NCBI GenBank assembly: GCA_037576215.1
Contig: JBANDB010000012.1
Location: 2,604,001 to 2,668,000, forward strand
Direction: 5' to 3'
DNA: 64,000 nucleotides
Source of the DNA: Armillaria gallica
Taxonomy: Eukaryota; Basidiomycota; Agaricomycetes; Agaricales; Physalacriaceae
Part shown: positions 36,205 through 47,400 of the stretch, piece by piece
How positions within the stretch are numbered: position 1 is the stretch's first letter
Layout of the letters: the number at the start of each line of letters is the position of its first letter
Translations under genes and position numbers: made by a program
Notes under the pieces: generated by a model
What the model was told of the DNA's origin: nothing
What the model saw: the letters and a program-made list of their open reading frames with translations, nothing else
Databases searched by the model: none

Positions 36205-37085
36205 CTAACAGACGATCGAGCCCGGATGGTTCTCTTTTGCCGACCTGGGTTCAGCGTGGTTTCGCGACCGCCTCAAACATTTTTCCAGCTTGCCTGTATA
36301 CCACGAGTCATTCGGAAAAGCGGAGAAACGGAGAAACGCACCTGTGACTGCTTCTGCGTTGCTTGTTACCTGCTTCGCCTTCGTCAATCTCCCCGTGACC
36401 GCCTCCATCTCTTTCCTGTATACATCTTTGCGTAACGAAGTCGCCTCTCCGACAGATAAAAAGATTTCAGGACTCCGGAAGATTCGATAGCTTATCCTAA
36501 CTATCAGCAAAATCGTTTTCAAAACTAAAAGACACTGACCTTTGGTTCCGAGGTGTCCTAGCATTTATCGTTGAATTACAAGAAGCCGGTAAATGTTCTT
36601 CATGTTCATCCCACTTTGCCTGAGGAAGGTTCTCACAATTGTCTTCATGGCGCGAAGAAGTTCGATTCACAACCTTTTGCATTCCATGAATACATAAGAA
36701 GCAGAGAAGCGTGTGCTACTCACCTTGAGACTACGATGAGAACAATATATTTGTTCCGTCAGACGAACAAGCCGGTCATACGACGATAGCCAGCCTGAAA
36801 AACAGGACTTCACTCTCATCGCTATCAACCGTTCGACTATTTTTCTTCCATTCCGCATTGTTGCTGTTCCCTCGGGCTGGTCCTACAGCCGTCATCTTAG
36901 GATGGCCCCATTTCCAGACAGCAATAGCGCTAGGGTTTGGAGGCCGTTTGGTCGAAGCGCGAAGCGTGATCTCAATACCCAGCGTTGTCGTAGGGAGACG
37001 TTGATGATTTGGGGTTGCGGGCGATGTCATCCAGCGTAAATGGTAGGGTAGCAGGGGAGACAGGAACGTGTCGGGCGATGGTCAT
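36205..37085 (-). CDS. Hypothetical protein P2, left-arm copy (5 exons)
   Basis: Exact mirror of the g40266 model: exons 37085-36979, 36929-36838, 36794-36724, 36673-36540 and 36496-36205. All four introns are GT-AG and all phases fit, giving 231 residues. I do not recognise the family. The product is basic and hydrophilic, has no signal peptide or membrane segment, and contains a Lys/Glu-rich stretch (LRKDVYRKEMEAVTGRLTKA). It lies downstream of copy G in the same orientation. The second donor (GTCGAA) is weak, so that junction is the least certain. Confidence 0.5.
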
Positions 37086-37609
37086 GATGGTAAGAGGGAG
37101 AGTACGTTCGGACTTTGCCGGCCTTAATGCTGTAGGGGTTCTGATGACGCGGAATGCTGGAAGGAAACGTTGTCATTGCATATTATCTGTATATCCTTGT
37201 CGTTAACAATCCTTCCTTAGTAGTAATTTTGAACGACCGATGAATGATACCAACTTGATTTCAAAACAATAGAGACAGATAGACAACGACAAGCAAAAGC
37301 GACGAAGGTAATAGATATATCCTAGACCAATGTGTTTATCTCGATAGAACTGATAGCAAACACAACAACGAAGAAAAAATGAATCCTGCATTGAAGTGAT
37401 GATTGGAGAGAGAAGAGCGGGGAGTAGAAACAGAAAGTAGAATACGGAGTGCATATAACCATCGCCAGAAATTGATTTGGGATTGAATGTCTAGAATGAT
37501 GGTGACGAAAACATGAGGGATGATGGCAATCGGAGGGATAGAAGAAGTGATGATGACGACGTGAAGGAAGATTGAAGTAAGAAGACGCGAATTACAACGT
37601 CTTTGTGGA

Positions 37610-38428
37610 TCAAGCGCCGTATGAGCCCAACCAGTCTTCAGAGGGCCCAGAGTACATCGCATTCCCATAATACTGGGATTCGAAACTCTCATTCGTCGCG
37701 CCACCCTCTGATGGACCAGCATAGGGTGAGTGAACAACATAGTTCAGATGCTGAGCGAAGTAACTGTCTGGGCTGTAGCCTAGGGTCTGAGTGGTATTGG
37801 GTTCGATAGCGGATGAGGTGCTACTGCTGGCAGAAGGGGAGGAAGTGGGTACGGGAGTGAGAGACATGTTCCTCGCGTCGTCGGACAAAATGGCAGTGTT
37901 GTAATCGGAGGACACGGTGTCCAGGAAGAATGGACTATTGGCGGCGTTGGAATAGCTGCTCGACGTGGCACTGGGAGGAGGACTATCATTGCCTGCATTG
38001 AAATAGTCCAAGACGGTCCACGGCTCCGGAAGTCGGTACGAGTTATCAGTAGCGATATGTTCGCAAAATTGGGCTTCACAGGTGCAACGTTGCGTCAGAC
38101 GTGTCTATCGCGCAAATCATTGTGAGCCTGGGATACGGTGCGCGGAATGGAGGGCAGCATACCTTCTGGGCATACGCGGCGCATTGATTCGCGGGATAAT
38201 GGTTGATGACTGTCGAGACGTAGTCGGCATGGGCGTGAATACCGTGTCCACACAGACCGCAGACGTCCTGGGAGAACGTGAGCACGAGAATATAGGTGAA
38301 GGTGAATGAGAGCCTACCTGGTCTAGCAGGAGCGACTCGGGAGGGAAGAACCATTGGCATTGACAGGGCTGGCTGTCGTCAATGATATGGATGCACTGTC
38401 CTCTGGACGGCAAGACGATTGAAGACAT
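37610..38428 (-). CDS. Cys/His-rich family protein, copy G (3 exons)
   Basis: Mirror twin of copy H, with the same 236-residue product. Exons are 38428-38318, 38267-38163 and 38104-37610. Key residues are Cys12, Cys22, Cys24, Cys40, Cys43, His45, His48, His50, His60, Cys66, Cys79, Cys81, Cys86 and His88. The tail is Ser/Thr/Pro-rich with a Y-S-P-D-S-Y-F motif. It is divergent from copy H, with about 495 bp between the two starts. The palindrome centre lies in this shared upstream region, so both copies have the same promoter sequence. Function unknown. Confidence 0.8.
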
Positions 38429-38498
38429 TGAGGATGAGGCACTGAGTGCAATGCCAGCAGGAGAGAAGGCGATAGAGATTTGGGTCTGTCATGGCGCA

Positions 38499-38504
38499 TT
38501 TTAA
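38499..38504 (-). promoter_or_regulatory. Conserved TTAAAA element of copy G
   Basis: Mirror of the element before copy H, 71-76 bp upstream of the copy G ATG in a TTGGTCCTTAAAATGCGCC context. Confidence 0.45.
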
Positions 38505-38562
38505 GGACCAAGCAATTGTAGTGGATGTTAATAATACTTCGAAGTTACGTTATGAAATCCCA

Positions 38563-38790
38563 ATGCGGAAGTTGAATAGAAGTTGAATAATAGATAGGTA
38601 CCAAAAGAAGTTGGATAGAAGTTGAATAATAGATAGGTACCAAAAGAAGTTGGATAGAAGTTGAATAATAGATAGGTACCAAAAGAAGTTGGATAGAAGT
38701 TGAATAACCGGTACCTATCTATTATTCAACTTCTATCCAACTTCTTTTGGTACCTATCTATTATTCAACTTCTATTCAACTTCCGCATTG
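38563..38790. repeat. 39-bp tandem repeats at the palindrome centre
   Basis: A 39-bp unit containing GATAGGTACC and AAGAAGTTGGATAGAAGTTG is present in three full copies and one partial copy on the left (GGTACC at 38597, 38636 and 38675). On the right it is inverted, with about one and a half copies. Pairing of 38636-38641 with 38710-38715 leaves an unpaired spacer of 68 bp (38642-38709) made of repeat sequence. The array could have served as the site for template switching. Confidence 0.85.
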
Positions 38791-38846
38791 GGATTTCATA
38801 ACGTAACTTCGAAGTATTATTAACATCCACTACAATTGCTTGGTCC

Positions 38847-38852
38847 TTAAAA
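38847..38852 (+). promoter_or_regulatory. Conserved TTAAAA element of copy H
   Basis: TTAAAA in a TTGGTCCTTAAAATGCGCC context, 71-76 bp upstream of the ATG. The same element occurs before copies B, C, E and F. A TATA-like role is inferred. Confidence 0.5.
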
Positions 38853-38922
38853 TGCGCCATGACAGACCCAAATCTCTATCGCCTTCTCTCCTGCTGGCAT
38901 TGCACTCAGTGCCTCATCCTCA

Positions 38923-39741
38923 ATGTCTTCAATCGTCTTGCCGTCCAGAGGACAGTGCATCCATATCATTGACGACAGCCAGCCCTGTCAATGCCAATGG
39001 TTCTTCCCTCCCGAGTCGCTCCTGCTAGACCAGGTAGGCTCTCATTCACCTTCACCTATATTCTCGTGCTCACGTTCTCCCAGGACGTCTGCGGTCTGTG
39101 TGGACACGGTATTCACGCCCATGCCGACTACGTCTCGACAGTCATCAACCATTATCCCGCGAATCAATGCGCCGCGTATGCCCAGAAGGTATGCTGCCCT
39201 CCATTCCGCGCACCGTATCCCAGGCTCACAATGATTTGCGCGATAGACACGTCTGACGCAACGTTGCACCTGTGAAGCCCAATTTTGCGAACATATCGCT
39301 ACTGATAACTCGTACCGACTTCCGGAGCCGTGGACCGTCTTGGACTATTTCAATGCAGGCAATGATAGTCCTCCTCCCAGTGCCACGTCGAGCAGCTATT
39401 CCAACGCCGCCAATAGTCCATTCTTCCTGGACACCGTGTCCTCCGATTACAACACTGCCATTTTGTCCGACGACGCGAGGAACATGTCTCTCACTCCCGT
39501 ACCCACTTCCTCCCCTTCTGCCAGCAGTAGCACCTCATCCGCTATCGAACCCAATACCACTCAGACCCTAGGCTACAGCCCAGACAGTTACTTCGCTCAG
39601 CATCTGAACTATGTTGTTCACTCACCCTATGCTGGTCCATCAGAGGGTGGCGCGACGAATGAGAGTTTCGAATCCCAGTATTATGGGAATGCGATGTACT
39701 CTGGGCCCTCTGAAGACTGGTTGGGCTCATACGGCGCTTGA
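38923..39741 (+). CDS. Cys/His-rich family protein, copy H (3 exons)
   Basis: Reference copy of the family, 236 residues. Exons are 38923-39033 (37 codons), 39084-39188 (35 codons) and 39247-39741. Introns are 50 and 58 nt, GT-AG. Order of motifs: QCIH (Cys12), PCQCQWFFPP (Cys22, Cys24), CGLCGHGIHAHADYV (Cys40, Cys43, His45, His48, His50), HYPANQCAAYAQK (His60, Cys66), QRCTCEAQFCEHIATDN (Cys79, Cys81, Cys86, His88), LPEPWTVLDYF, then a low-complexity Ser/Thr/Pro/Asn tail of about 125 residues. The density of Cys and His suggests one or two zinc sites; that is inference. No secretion or membrane signal. P2 follows 525 bp downstream on the same strand. Confidence 0.82.
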
Positions 39742-40265
39742 TCCACAAAGACGTTGTAATTCGCGTCTTCTTACTTCAATCTTCCTTCACGTCGTCATCA
39801 TCACTTCTTCTATCCCTCCGATTGCCATCATCCCTCATGTTTTCGTCACCATCATTCTAGACATTCAATCCCAAATCAATTTCTGGCGATGGTTATATGC
39901 ACTCCGTATTCTACTTTCTGTTTCTACTCCCCGCTCTTCTCTCTCCAATCATCACTTCAATGCAGGATTCATTTTTTCTTCGTTGTTGTGTTTGCTATCA
40001 GTTCTATCGAGATAAACACATTGGTCTAGGATATATCTATTACCTTCGTCGCTTTTGCTTGTCGTTGTCTATCTGTCTCTATTGTTTTGAAATCAAGTTG
40101 GTATCATTCATCGGTCGTTCAAAATTACTACTAAGGAAGGATTGTTAACGACAAGGATATACAGATAATATGCAATGACAACGTTTCCTTCCAGCATTCC
40201 GCGTCATCAGAACCCCTACAGCATTAAGGCCGGCAAAGTCCGAACGTACTCTCCCTCTTACCATC

Positions 40266-41146
40266 ATGACCATCGCCCGACACGTTCCTGTCTCCCCTGC
40301 TACCCTACCATTTACGCTGGATGACATCGCCCGCAACCCCAAATCATCAACGTCTCCCTACGACAACGCTGGGTATTGAGATCACGCTTCGCGCTTCGAC
40401 CAAACGGCCTCCAAACCCTAGCGCTATTGCTGTCTGGAAATGGGGCCATCCTAAGATGACGGCTGTAGGACCAGCCCGAGGGAACAGCAACAATGCGGAA
40501 TGGAAGAAAAATAGTCGAACGGTTGATAGCGATGAGAGTGAAGTCCTGTTTTTCAGGCTGGCTATCGTCGTATGACCGGCTTGTTCGTCTGACGGAACAA
40601 ATATATTGTTCTCATCGTAGTCTCAAGGTGAGTAGCACACGCTTCTCTGCTTCTTATGTATTCATGGAATGCAAAAGGTTGTGAATCGAACTTCTTCGCG
40701 CCATGAAGACAATTGTGAGAACCTTCCTCAGGCAAAGTGGGATGAACATGAAGAACATTTACCGGCTTCTTGTAATTCAACGATAAATGCTAGGACACCT
40801 CGGAACCAAAGGTCAGTGTCTTTTAGTTTTGAAAACGATTTTGCTGATAGTTAGGATAAGCTATCGAATCTTCCGGAGTCCTGAAATCTTTTTATCTGTC
40901 GGAGAGGCGACTTCGTTACGCAAAGATGTATACAGGAAAGAGATGGAGGCGGTCACGGGGAGATTGACGAAGGCGAAGCAGGTAACAAGCAACGCAGAAG
41001 CAGTCACAGGTGCGTTTCTCCGTTTCTCCGCTTTTCCGAATGACTCGTGGTATACAGGCAAGCTGGAAAAATGTTTGAGGCGGTCGCGAAACCACGCTGA
41101 ACCCAGGTCGGCAAAAGAGAACCATCCGGGCTCGATCGTCTGTTAG
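40266..41146 (+). CDS. Hypothetical protein P2, right-arm copy (5 exons)
   Basis: Exons 40266-40372, 40422-40513, 40557-40627, 40678-40811 and 40855-41146 join in phase through introns of 49, 43, 50 and 43 nt (all GT-AG) to encode 231 residues. The sequence starts MTIARHVPVSP, has a Trp-rich middle (VWKWGHPKM and SWLSSYDRLVRLTEQIYC) and ends with a charged helix-like stretch and an Arg/Lys-rich C-terminus. I know no family for it. No signal peptide or membrane segment is seen. Support is the in-phase exon chain over five exons. Against it: the donor of intron 2 (GTCGAA) is weak, and there are no conserved intact relatives in the window, only 5' remnants near 28.9 and 31.85 kb. Confidence 0.5.
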
Positions 41147-41490
41147 AGCACTTATTCGTATAGGAGTCGCATTCGCAAGAAGGCACCTTTGGAATAACGG
41201 TGCGCAGCTCCCAGGGAGATCAAAAACTGACGTCGGCAAGTCATAGTTTTCTCTCCAGCTGCGGCTCGACAAGATGATCTCTCGTACTCGGTAGTGTCCC
41301 TTTGCATTCTTGAATTATATTTGTATTACACATTACACATTCTTGTTAAATTCTATCTAGATCCAGTCTCACATTGCACCCGGAAAGTGGAAGTAAATCC
41401 ACTATCGCATCCCAAAGAGGTATTCACCGCTTGGAGATTTCAGATTCAGCGGCAACAAAAAGGAACACTCACTTTCGCTCGTTCAACTTC

Positions 41491-41755
41491 TCCTGATCGA
41501 CCATTTTTCTAGCGTGATTCGATTTCTATTCTTGATATTAGCACCACTTTTCCTGATCAGGCTACTCCGAACTTACTGAGGAGGGGAAGATGATCGCAGT
41601 GGAGAGACGATCGTCTGCCTTGCATCCAAGTCCTCATCTGCTTTCGCATTCCGGAAATGGAGAAGATGCAAGCCGCCCTCCGAATCCTTCCGGACACGCT
41701 TCGAGACCGACGAGTCAGTCAACCAAGACATCATCCCCATCGAGGTGAGCTCGCG
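41491..41755. repeat. Outer block of the palindrome, right side
   Basis: Reverse-complement partner of 33775-34043. Here it adjoins the arm directly, with no 1.8-kb segment between. Similarity ends near 41755. Confidence 0.75.
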
Positions 41756-42199
41756 AACCTCCACTGACCAGGATTATCAGTGGTTAGCAGCATCGACCCG
41801 CCGCGTGCCAGAGAACTGGCACATGGACGCCTCTACGGAAGTCTTTATGAGGACAGGCTGTCCTGTCCCCCTAGGATCGACCGCTGCATTGCCCGGCAAT
41901 TATGGGAGTATTCGTGGGATTTGCGTTCCCCGGGTTATTATGGCGAACTTGGGTCCCAACGATCAGAGTTTTGATTTTATGCGGGCTCACTGGAGAGATC
42001 TGAGACAGACCAGATCGGGACATGCAGCAGACGGTGCAACGAATCCAAGGCTGTAAGCAAAGTAGAGTAACAGGTGAACATTCAAAGATACACATCGCAA
42101 ACAAGGGAAGGTCGTCCAGAAGCACCGTACATGTACATGTGTTTGAGGCGTCAAGACGGAATCGGCAATATTCCGTATATGAGGGTGAATAAGCGCTGT
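41756..42199. other. No gene recognised
   Basis: Minus-strand frames across 41871-42410 contain runs of hydrophobic residues and Cys but no motif I know. Part of this stretch may belong to the duplicated block that follows. Confidence 0.3.
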
Positions 42200-43870
42200 T
42201 GACAAGGCACCTACACGAAAGTAGCGCCATCCACACAATCCATTGTTTATTGGAGCAGGTCATCAGCGAGAGAAATGTGGCAACAAACGTTGAATATACC
42301 TCACCGGAGCATGTAGGAGATTTTGTCACATCAGGGAGTGAGATGGTGATTAGTCGAAAGGACTTCGAGTCGGATCGCCTCGATGGACTTTGAAAATGCT
42401 GGACTGCCATGACCCAGAGGATGATATCTGTCGCTGTGGGTGAAATGAATCCCAGGGTTCATTTAACGAATGATGGGTGGCTGGGCCTGTCGTCCGCGTG
42501 GACATGTAGACTCGGAGTGCTGTTAGTCCTTTCAGGAGTCTTTTCTTGCAGAACTGGAAGCTGGGCGGAGTTGTTCCTTGATAAGTGCTTTGATCCAATA
42601 AAGAAGGCTGATCCACTGAATAGACATGGGCCTGTGCCGTCGCCAGGTAAATGCCCAATTCCAACTCCAGCGAACTCGTGTGGTGTCTCCAAACGGGGGT
42701 TGGCGGGCGCGAATGCAACTATCGTGTAGATAGAGGACTTGGCTCCTTCGAAAACAACGCTGACAAGCAGTGTTGAGCACGTAGTCGTAAAATAGACAGT
42801 TGGGTCGCTTACCTAGCTATCAGGATTCGTCGATAACAGACGCTGTCATACGCGAGGCAGAGAAGAGAGGTCGCGAGAAATGGCAGGATAGAACTGGATG
42901 TCATGCTGATGGATTGACAGCCTATTCCGGGTGGAAAGCAACTACAGTTGTCGGTGGATGGCTTGAAGCAAGATGAGATCCTGAAAGAGAATGAATATAG
43001 AGTGATGGGATTGTAGCGGGGGAAGACGAACGAGCGAGGATGAGGGAAGTTAATCTATCCCAATCTCTGTAACGATTGAAGGGGAGAAGAAATGGGAAGG
43101 GCATATATGGGCAGCGAAGCTTTCCTCGTGAAAACGAAGCATCAGATACTGGCAGTATCGAGCATCAAGCATCCTGCATCCTCCCTCCGAAGCCTAAGCC
43201 CCCATATGTCGTCCATACCCTCCGTCGCCATTGTAGAGAAACTTCCAGTCTGAGTGAAAGACTGTAATCCGATATGTGAGGTCTTGGTGGGGGCTATGTT
43301 CGGATGACGATGGCGTGGGAGGTTGTGTAGGTTGCACATGATTATGACGTGGGAAGCGGGCTTCAATGAGGAGAGAGAGTGCAGCTTCCTTCGGGATCTT
43401 ACACCACGTGCCGATGAGGGGAGACACGAGCATATGGCGGGCAATCTCACGAAAAGATCCTGACAGTGATAGAAAGATGAGGTCCATCGCTGGCAACAGC
43501 TGAGTAAACTTACCGAGAGGGCGGACTAAGAATTGGAGCCTTTTGAGTTGAAATCCTGGAAACTTGAAAGAATGGACAGAATTCTTGGAGCTTTGGCAGA
43601 GATGAGACGAGGGCCACAACGAACAAAGAGTGGGTAGGGAACGGAGCTGGCGGAAAGATGACAGCGATTGTTATCGATGCACGTATACTGGTATCATGGT
43701 GCGGGCCTGCGCGAGTGACCTCGTAGCCCTCCTGCTGACCATCAATACTCCTGCCCTCACGTATGGCAACTGGTAGGTGCCGGGCGATAGGTAATTGGAA
43801 TATGAACGTTTGAACGCTTGAGCAAGTTTGTGTGTGTGCAGGGTCGTGCGAGGACATCCGGCGAGAGGTG
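42200..43870. repeat. Diverged duplicate of 22.9-24.7 kb (copy 2)
   Basis: Collinear with 22850-24680 as described there. On the minus strand, 43194-43619 keeps a long frame that would cross a plausible 54-nt GT-AG intron (GTAAGTTTACTC...CTGTCAG, about 43467-43520). The downstream exon would encode GTWCKIPKEAALSLLIEARF. A gene of unknown family may have stood here; I cannot delimit it. Confidence 0.5.
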
Positions 43871-43879
43871 CCGCGTGGA

Positions 43880-44458
43880 CAAAATACGCTATGTAGAACA
43901 AGTGCCCGCCGCGTGCCGGGGCGTGTACGACCTTGCTGAATCTTATCACTGGTCGCTGTCCCTTTCGAATATGAGAGTTCCACGAATGGTAGCACAATGT
44001 CGGAGATTGTGCAAAGACCTTATTAGGCAATTTGAAAAATTATCCGGCCCGATATCATAATGTGTAGAATATTAGGCTCTGTTATCTTATCGTAACATAA
44101 TAAGAGATAAGATAATCCCACTCTCACCGGTCCGAATATAAGGTCGCTACAAGTCCTGAACCTCACAATTCCACAATAAACGGTGTTCTCTGCATCATTT
44201 CCGTATGAACCAGTCACGTTTTATGATTTCTTGTGCTGTAGATGTCCTCACAAGTGTTAATGGAGGTACGTGAGAAGTCGCTGGGCAACGGCCATCTACT
44301 GCCAAAAATGCATGCTGCAGTCAAGTCGCTAGGAGTCTCCACGCTCTAGTTTTGAAAATGCGAGAATATAAAACCTGCTGTGCTTGGTGGTAAGCCATTG
44401 TCATACAGACCTGAATCCCCCAGCCATTAACTTGGCATCCTCATAACTTCAAATCTCA
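43880..44458. other. Left flank of the Plavaka element
   Basis: No gene is visible. An imperfect inverted stretch (TTATCTTATCG and GATAAGATAA) lies at 44080-44115. I looked for terminal inverted repeats of the transposon here and at 50.25 kb but could not define a pair. Confidence 0.35.
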
Positions 44459-47400
44459 ATGCCTCCCACTCGTCAGGAGCAGTGCCAATACTGCCATCTT
44501 CTATTTGGGCTCCAGGGTCTGAAGAAACACGAAACAGCCTGCAAACGAACTTTTGATGAGCAGCAGGCTGACACGCTTTATGAGCAGCAACTATTCCGAG
44601 CTGGTGAGCAGTTTACTACTGTGCATTTCCTTTCCTTGTCCGTATTCTGACAGCTTAAACTAGGTCCAGCGGAAATGGTCACTGCAGTACCCTCACCAGG
44701 GAAAAATATCAGTGTTGGTATTAATGATTGCCCACCCGAAAATGACCATGAACCAGAATGTTAGTAATTCTCGCTTTACATCCCGCTTTGTGCTACTAAT
44801 ACTTATACAAAGTGAACCATCCTGTCCCAATCGACCACATAGCTACCGTTCCACCTGAAATTCATGAAGAGAGCGTTCACAGTGAACCAGAATACAAACT
44901 CGACGACATACGAACAATATACCACCCATCCAGTGGACGAGCAACCCAGATAGATCATTTTGAAGATTATCAATCGCACCCTGCATTCCAGTATTCCCAA
45001 CCGCCCATTGACCCGCATCCATGGCGACCATTTGAATCACGTTGTGACTTTGAACTTGCTGAATTCATTCTCGATGCAGCTCTTACCGAGAAGCAGATGA
45101 AGACTCTGTTTGGACTGCTGAAACCGGAGGCCGCGAGCAACCAGGACAGCACTGAATTCAATATCTGTAGCCCAAAGGAATTCAAGGAACACTGGGATCA
45201 TGCAGCGAACTTGATTACGCCTGTAAGTTCTCGTTGTGTCTCGCAATATTAAGGATATATTATCTTATACTGTTGTTTTAGTTTGAGAAATCGACAGTCA
45301 CTGTGTCGCTTCAGGGAAAAGACTATACCTATGATGTTTACCGGCAGAATTTATGGACCTGGGCATTGGATCTGATCCAGGACCCAATGCTGGAGCCGCA
45401 TTTTGTATGGGATGCTGTTCAGCTTTCAAAATGGAATGGAGAGGCCTTTGAGAGGTTCATAGATGAACCATGGACAGCCCAGGCTTTTTGGGATCTACAG
45501 GTGTGCTTCAGAACTTCTTTCGAGGGCCATTGAGCTTATTGGCCGACTTACATAGACGAAGCTCCCAAAAGGAGCGAAGGTCCTTTACTATATTATATAT
45601 GCTGACAAGACATGTCTCTCTTCATTTGGGACAGCTCAAGGCTATCCTGTCATCGCTCGTTTGGGAAATCTGAAGATTGGCATACGAAATGGTAATGGAG
45701 TTGGTGGCGGACACGTCGTTGGGTGGCTACCAGTGGTATTTGTCCTCTACCATGATCTGGCATTTAATTTCAGCTAAATTGTCTGTTCCTAGATAAAGGA
45801 GGAAGCGAAATTGAGGAGAAAGGTTTATTATGTCGATTTCAAGCACCGTGTATGGCATGCTGCCTTCCGATATATTCTGGAGCCAATATTTGCACCAAGC
45901 AAATTAGGGGCATGGCTTCACCTCAATTTAGCAGATGAAGACCTTCAACTTTTCCCTCGAGTACCAATCGAAAGTTGTGATTACGAAGAAGTGTCAGTCA
46001 TAAGTCTTGCTTTATCGCTGTATGAGCTCACCAAATACCATGATAATAGGAATTTTGTTGTCCTTACTCGGGGCTCCAACAGTAAGAAGCCCTGCATCGT
46101 CTGTCTGGTACCCAAGTCGGAGCAAAATTGTCTGCATATCATATATGAACTATGGACGAAACAGCAAACTCAAGAAATACTTACGGATGCTGCTGCTATC
46201 CCCAGGAAGGACAGACGGAACACGTTTCTTTCTGGATTTGGCTTGAGAAACATCAGCGAGGTGCTGAATTTTTGCTTTGTGCCATCTTTCTTGCCTAACA
46301 GACCGAACTTGACTAGAATGCTTTTTGGAACATCGAGGACTGTGATCCATTCCGGGCACTTTCCTTTGATCCCCTTCATGCTCATGATAATGGCCTTTTT
46401 GGAGACCATCTCCAAGGTGCAGTCGTTTCCTGAATTGAAGCGTTAGGCTCGGAATCTGTGGGTCGGGCAGATGATCAGTAAGCACTATCTCATACTCACA
46501 TTTATTTGCATTCTGATTTCTTTGATACAGGATCAAGTGCTTTCCACGTTGGAGGAATTTATACCACTTTGAAAGCGGCTTCATGGCAGTTCATTTTGCT
46601 GATGGTACAAAATACGAAGACCTATCCAAAGTAAGTCCGATGTTCACCTTTCAAGACATCGCAAGCAAATAATGGATCAATGTTTAGCACATCATCTTCG
46701 TCACCCACAATATCCTCACAGAGATCAACGATACACATGGCTATCATCTGCTAAAATGTGTCTGAAGCTATATCGAGCTTCGTATGTACGCTGGCCTCAA
46801 CCTCCATACCGAGCGCAGTATTCAAGCCATTCGGGATGAACTGATCAAGTTTTCGACACTCATAAGGGTAGGACATCTCCTGATATTCATGAACAGAGGT
46901 CTGATAAAGTGTAGGAGTACGAACAACTCACGCAATCCATTAATCCAGGTGCAAAATCATGGAATTTCCCGAAAGTCCACTCTCACCAGCACATGGTCAA
47001 CGATATCTTGGAAAAAGGAGTTACGCTCAACTACAATACAAAGCCGAATGAGAAAATGCATGGTCCCCTAAAGGACGCATATCAAATGCGAACAAACTTT
47101 AAAGATGTCGCAGAACAGGTCTTTATAATTTCAGCATGTCTTGATATATGAGCTGAATCAGTTTTGATTTAGATTCTATGGGTCGATTCATGGTGTAATA
47201 CCGCATCTTTTATACGGCAGCAAATTGACTTACATGATGAGCAAATATCCCAAAACGACGATGACGACGACGAGCTAGAAGATCAGGATATGCAGGCAGA
47301 ACACTCTAGAAATGTGACTTTGCATGGTCGACGTGGTAAAGGGGGTGGGGTCTTCAAAATCGGGGAAATCCGAGCCTTGAAAGCAGACGATCTAGCGTTC

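Larger units (their letters stand above)
35861..38641. repeat. Left arm of the large palindrome
   Basis: This arm is the reverse complement of 38710-41491. All predicted reading frames are mirrored with identical translations. The only difference I found is one base in a C-run (GATCTCCTGG at 36131 against CCAGGGAGAT at 41211). The arm contains P2 (36205-37085) and copy G (37610-38428). Confidence 0.93.
38710..41491. repeat. Right arm of the large palindrome
   Basis: Reverse complement of 35861-38641 with one visible one-base indel. It carries copy H (38923-39741) and P2 (40266-41146). The tiny difference over 2.8 kb implies recent formation, ongoing gene conversion between the arms, or an assembly or sequencing artefact. 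Confidence 0.93.

Noticed and set aside
38859..38972. Small upstream frame (MTDPNLYRLL...WHCTQC) overlapping the start of copy H, also before F and G
   Set aside because: It is kept only in the most recent copies and lost in C and E, so it is best explained by close relatedness of the DNA.
38840..39028. Alternative frame across exon 1 (LLLALHSVPHPQCLQSSC) present in B, E, F, G and H
   Set aside because: It is broken in A, C and D, while the other frame keeps its Cys pattern in all copies and joins exon 2 in phase. It is a shadow frame.
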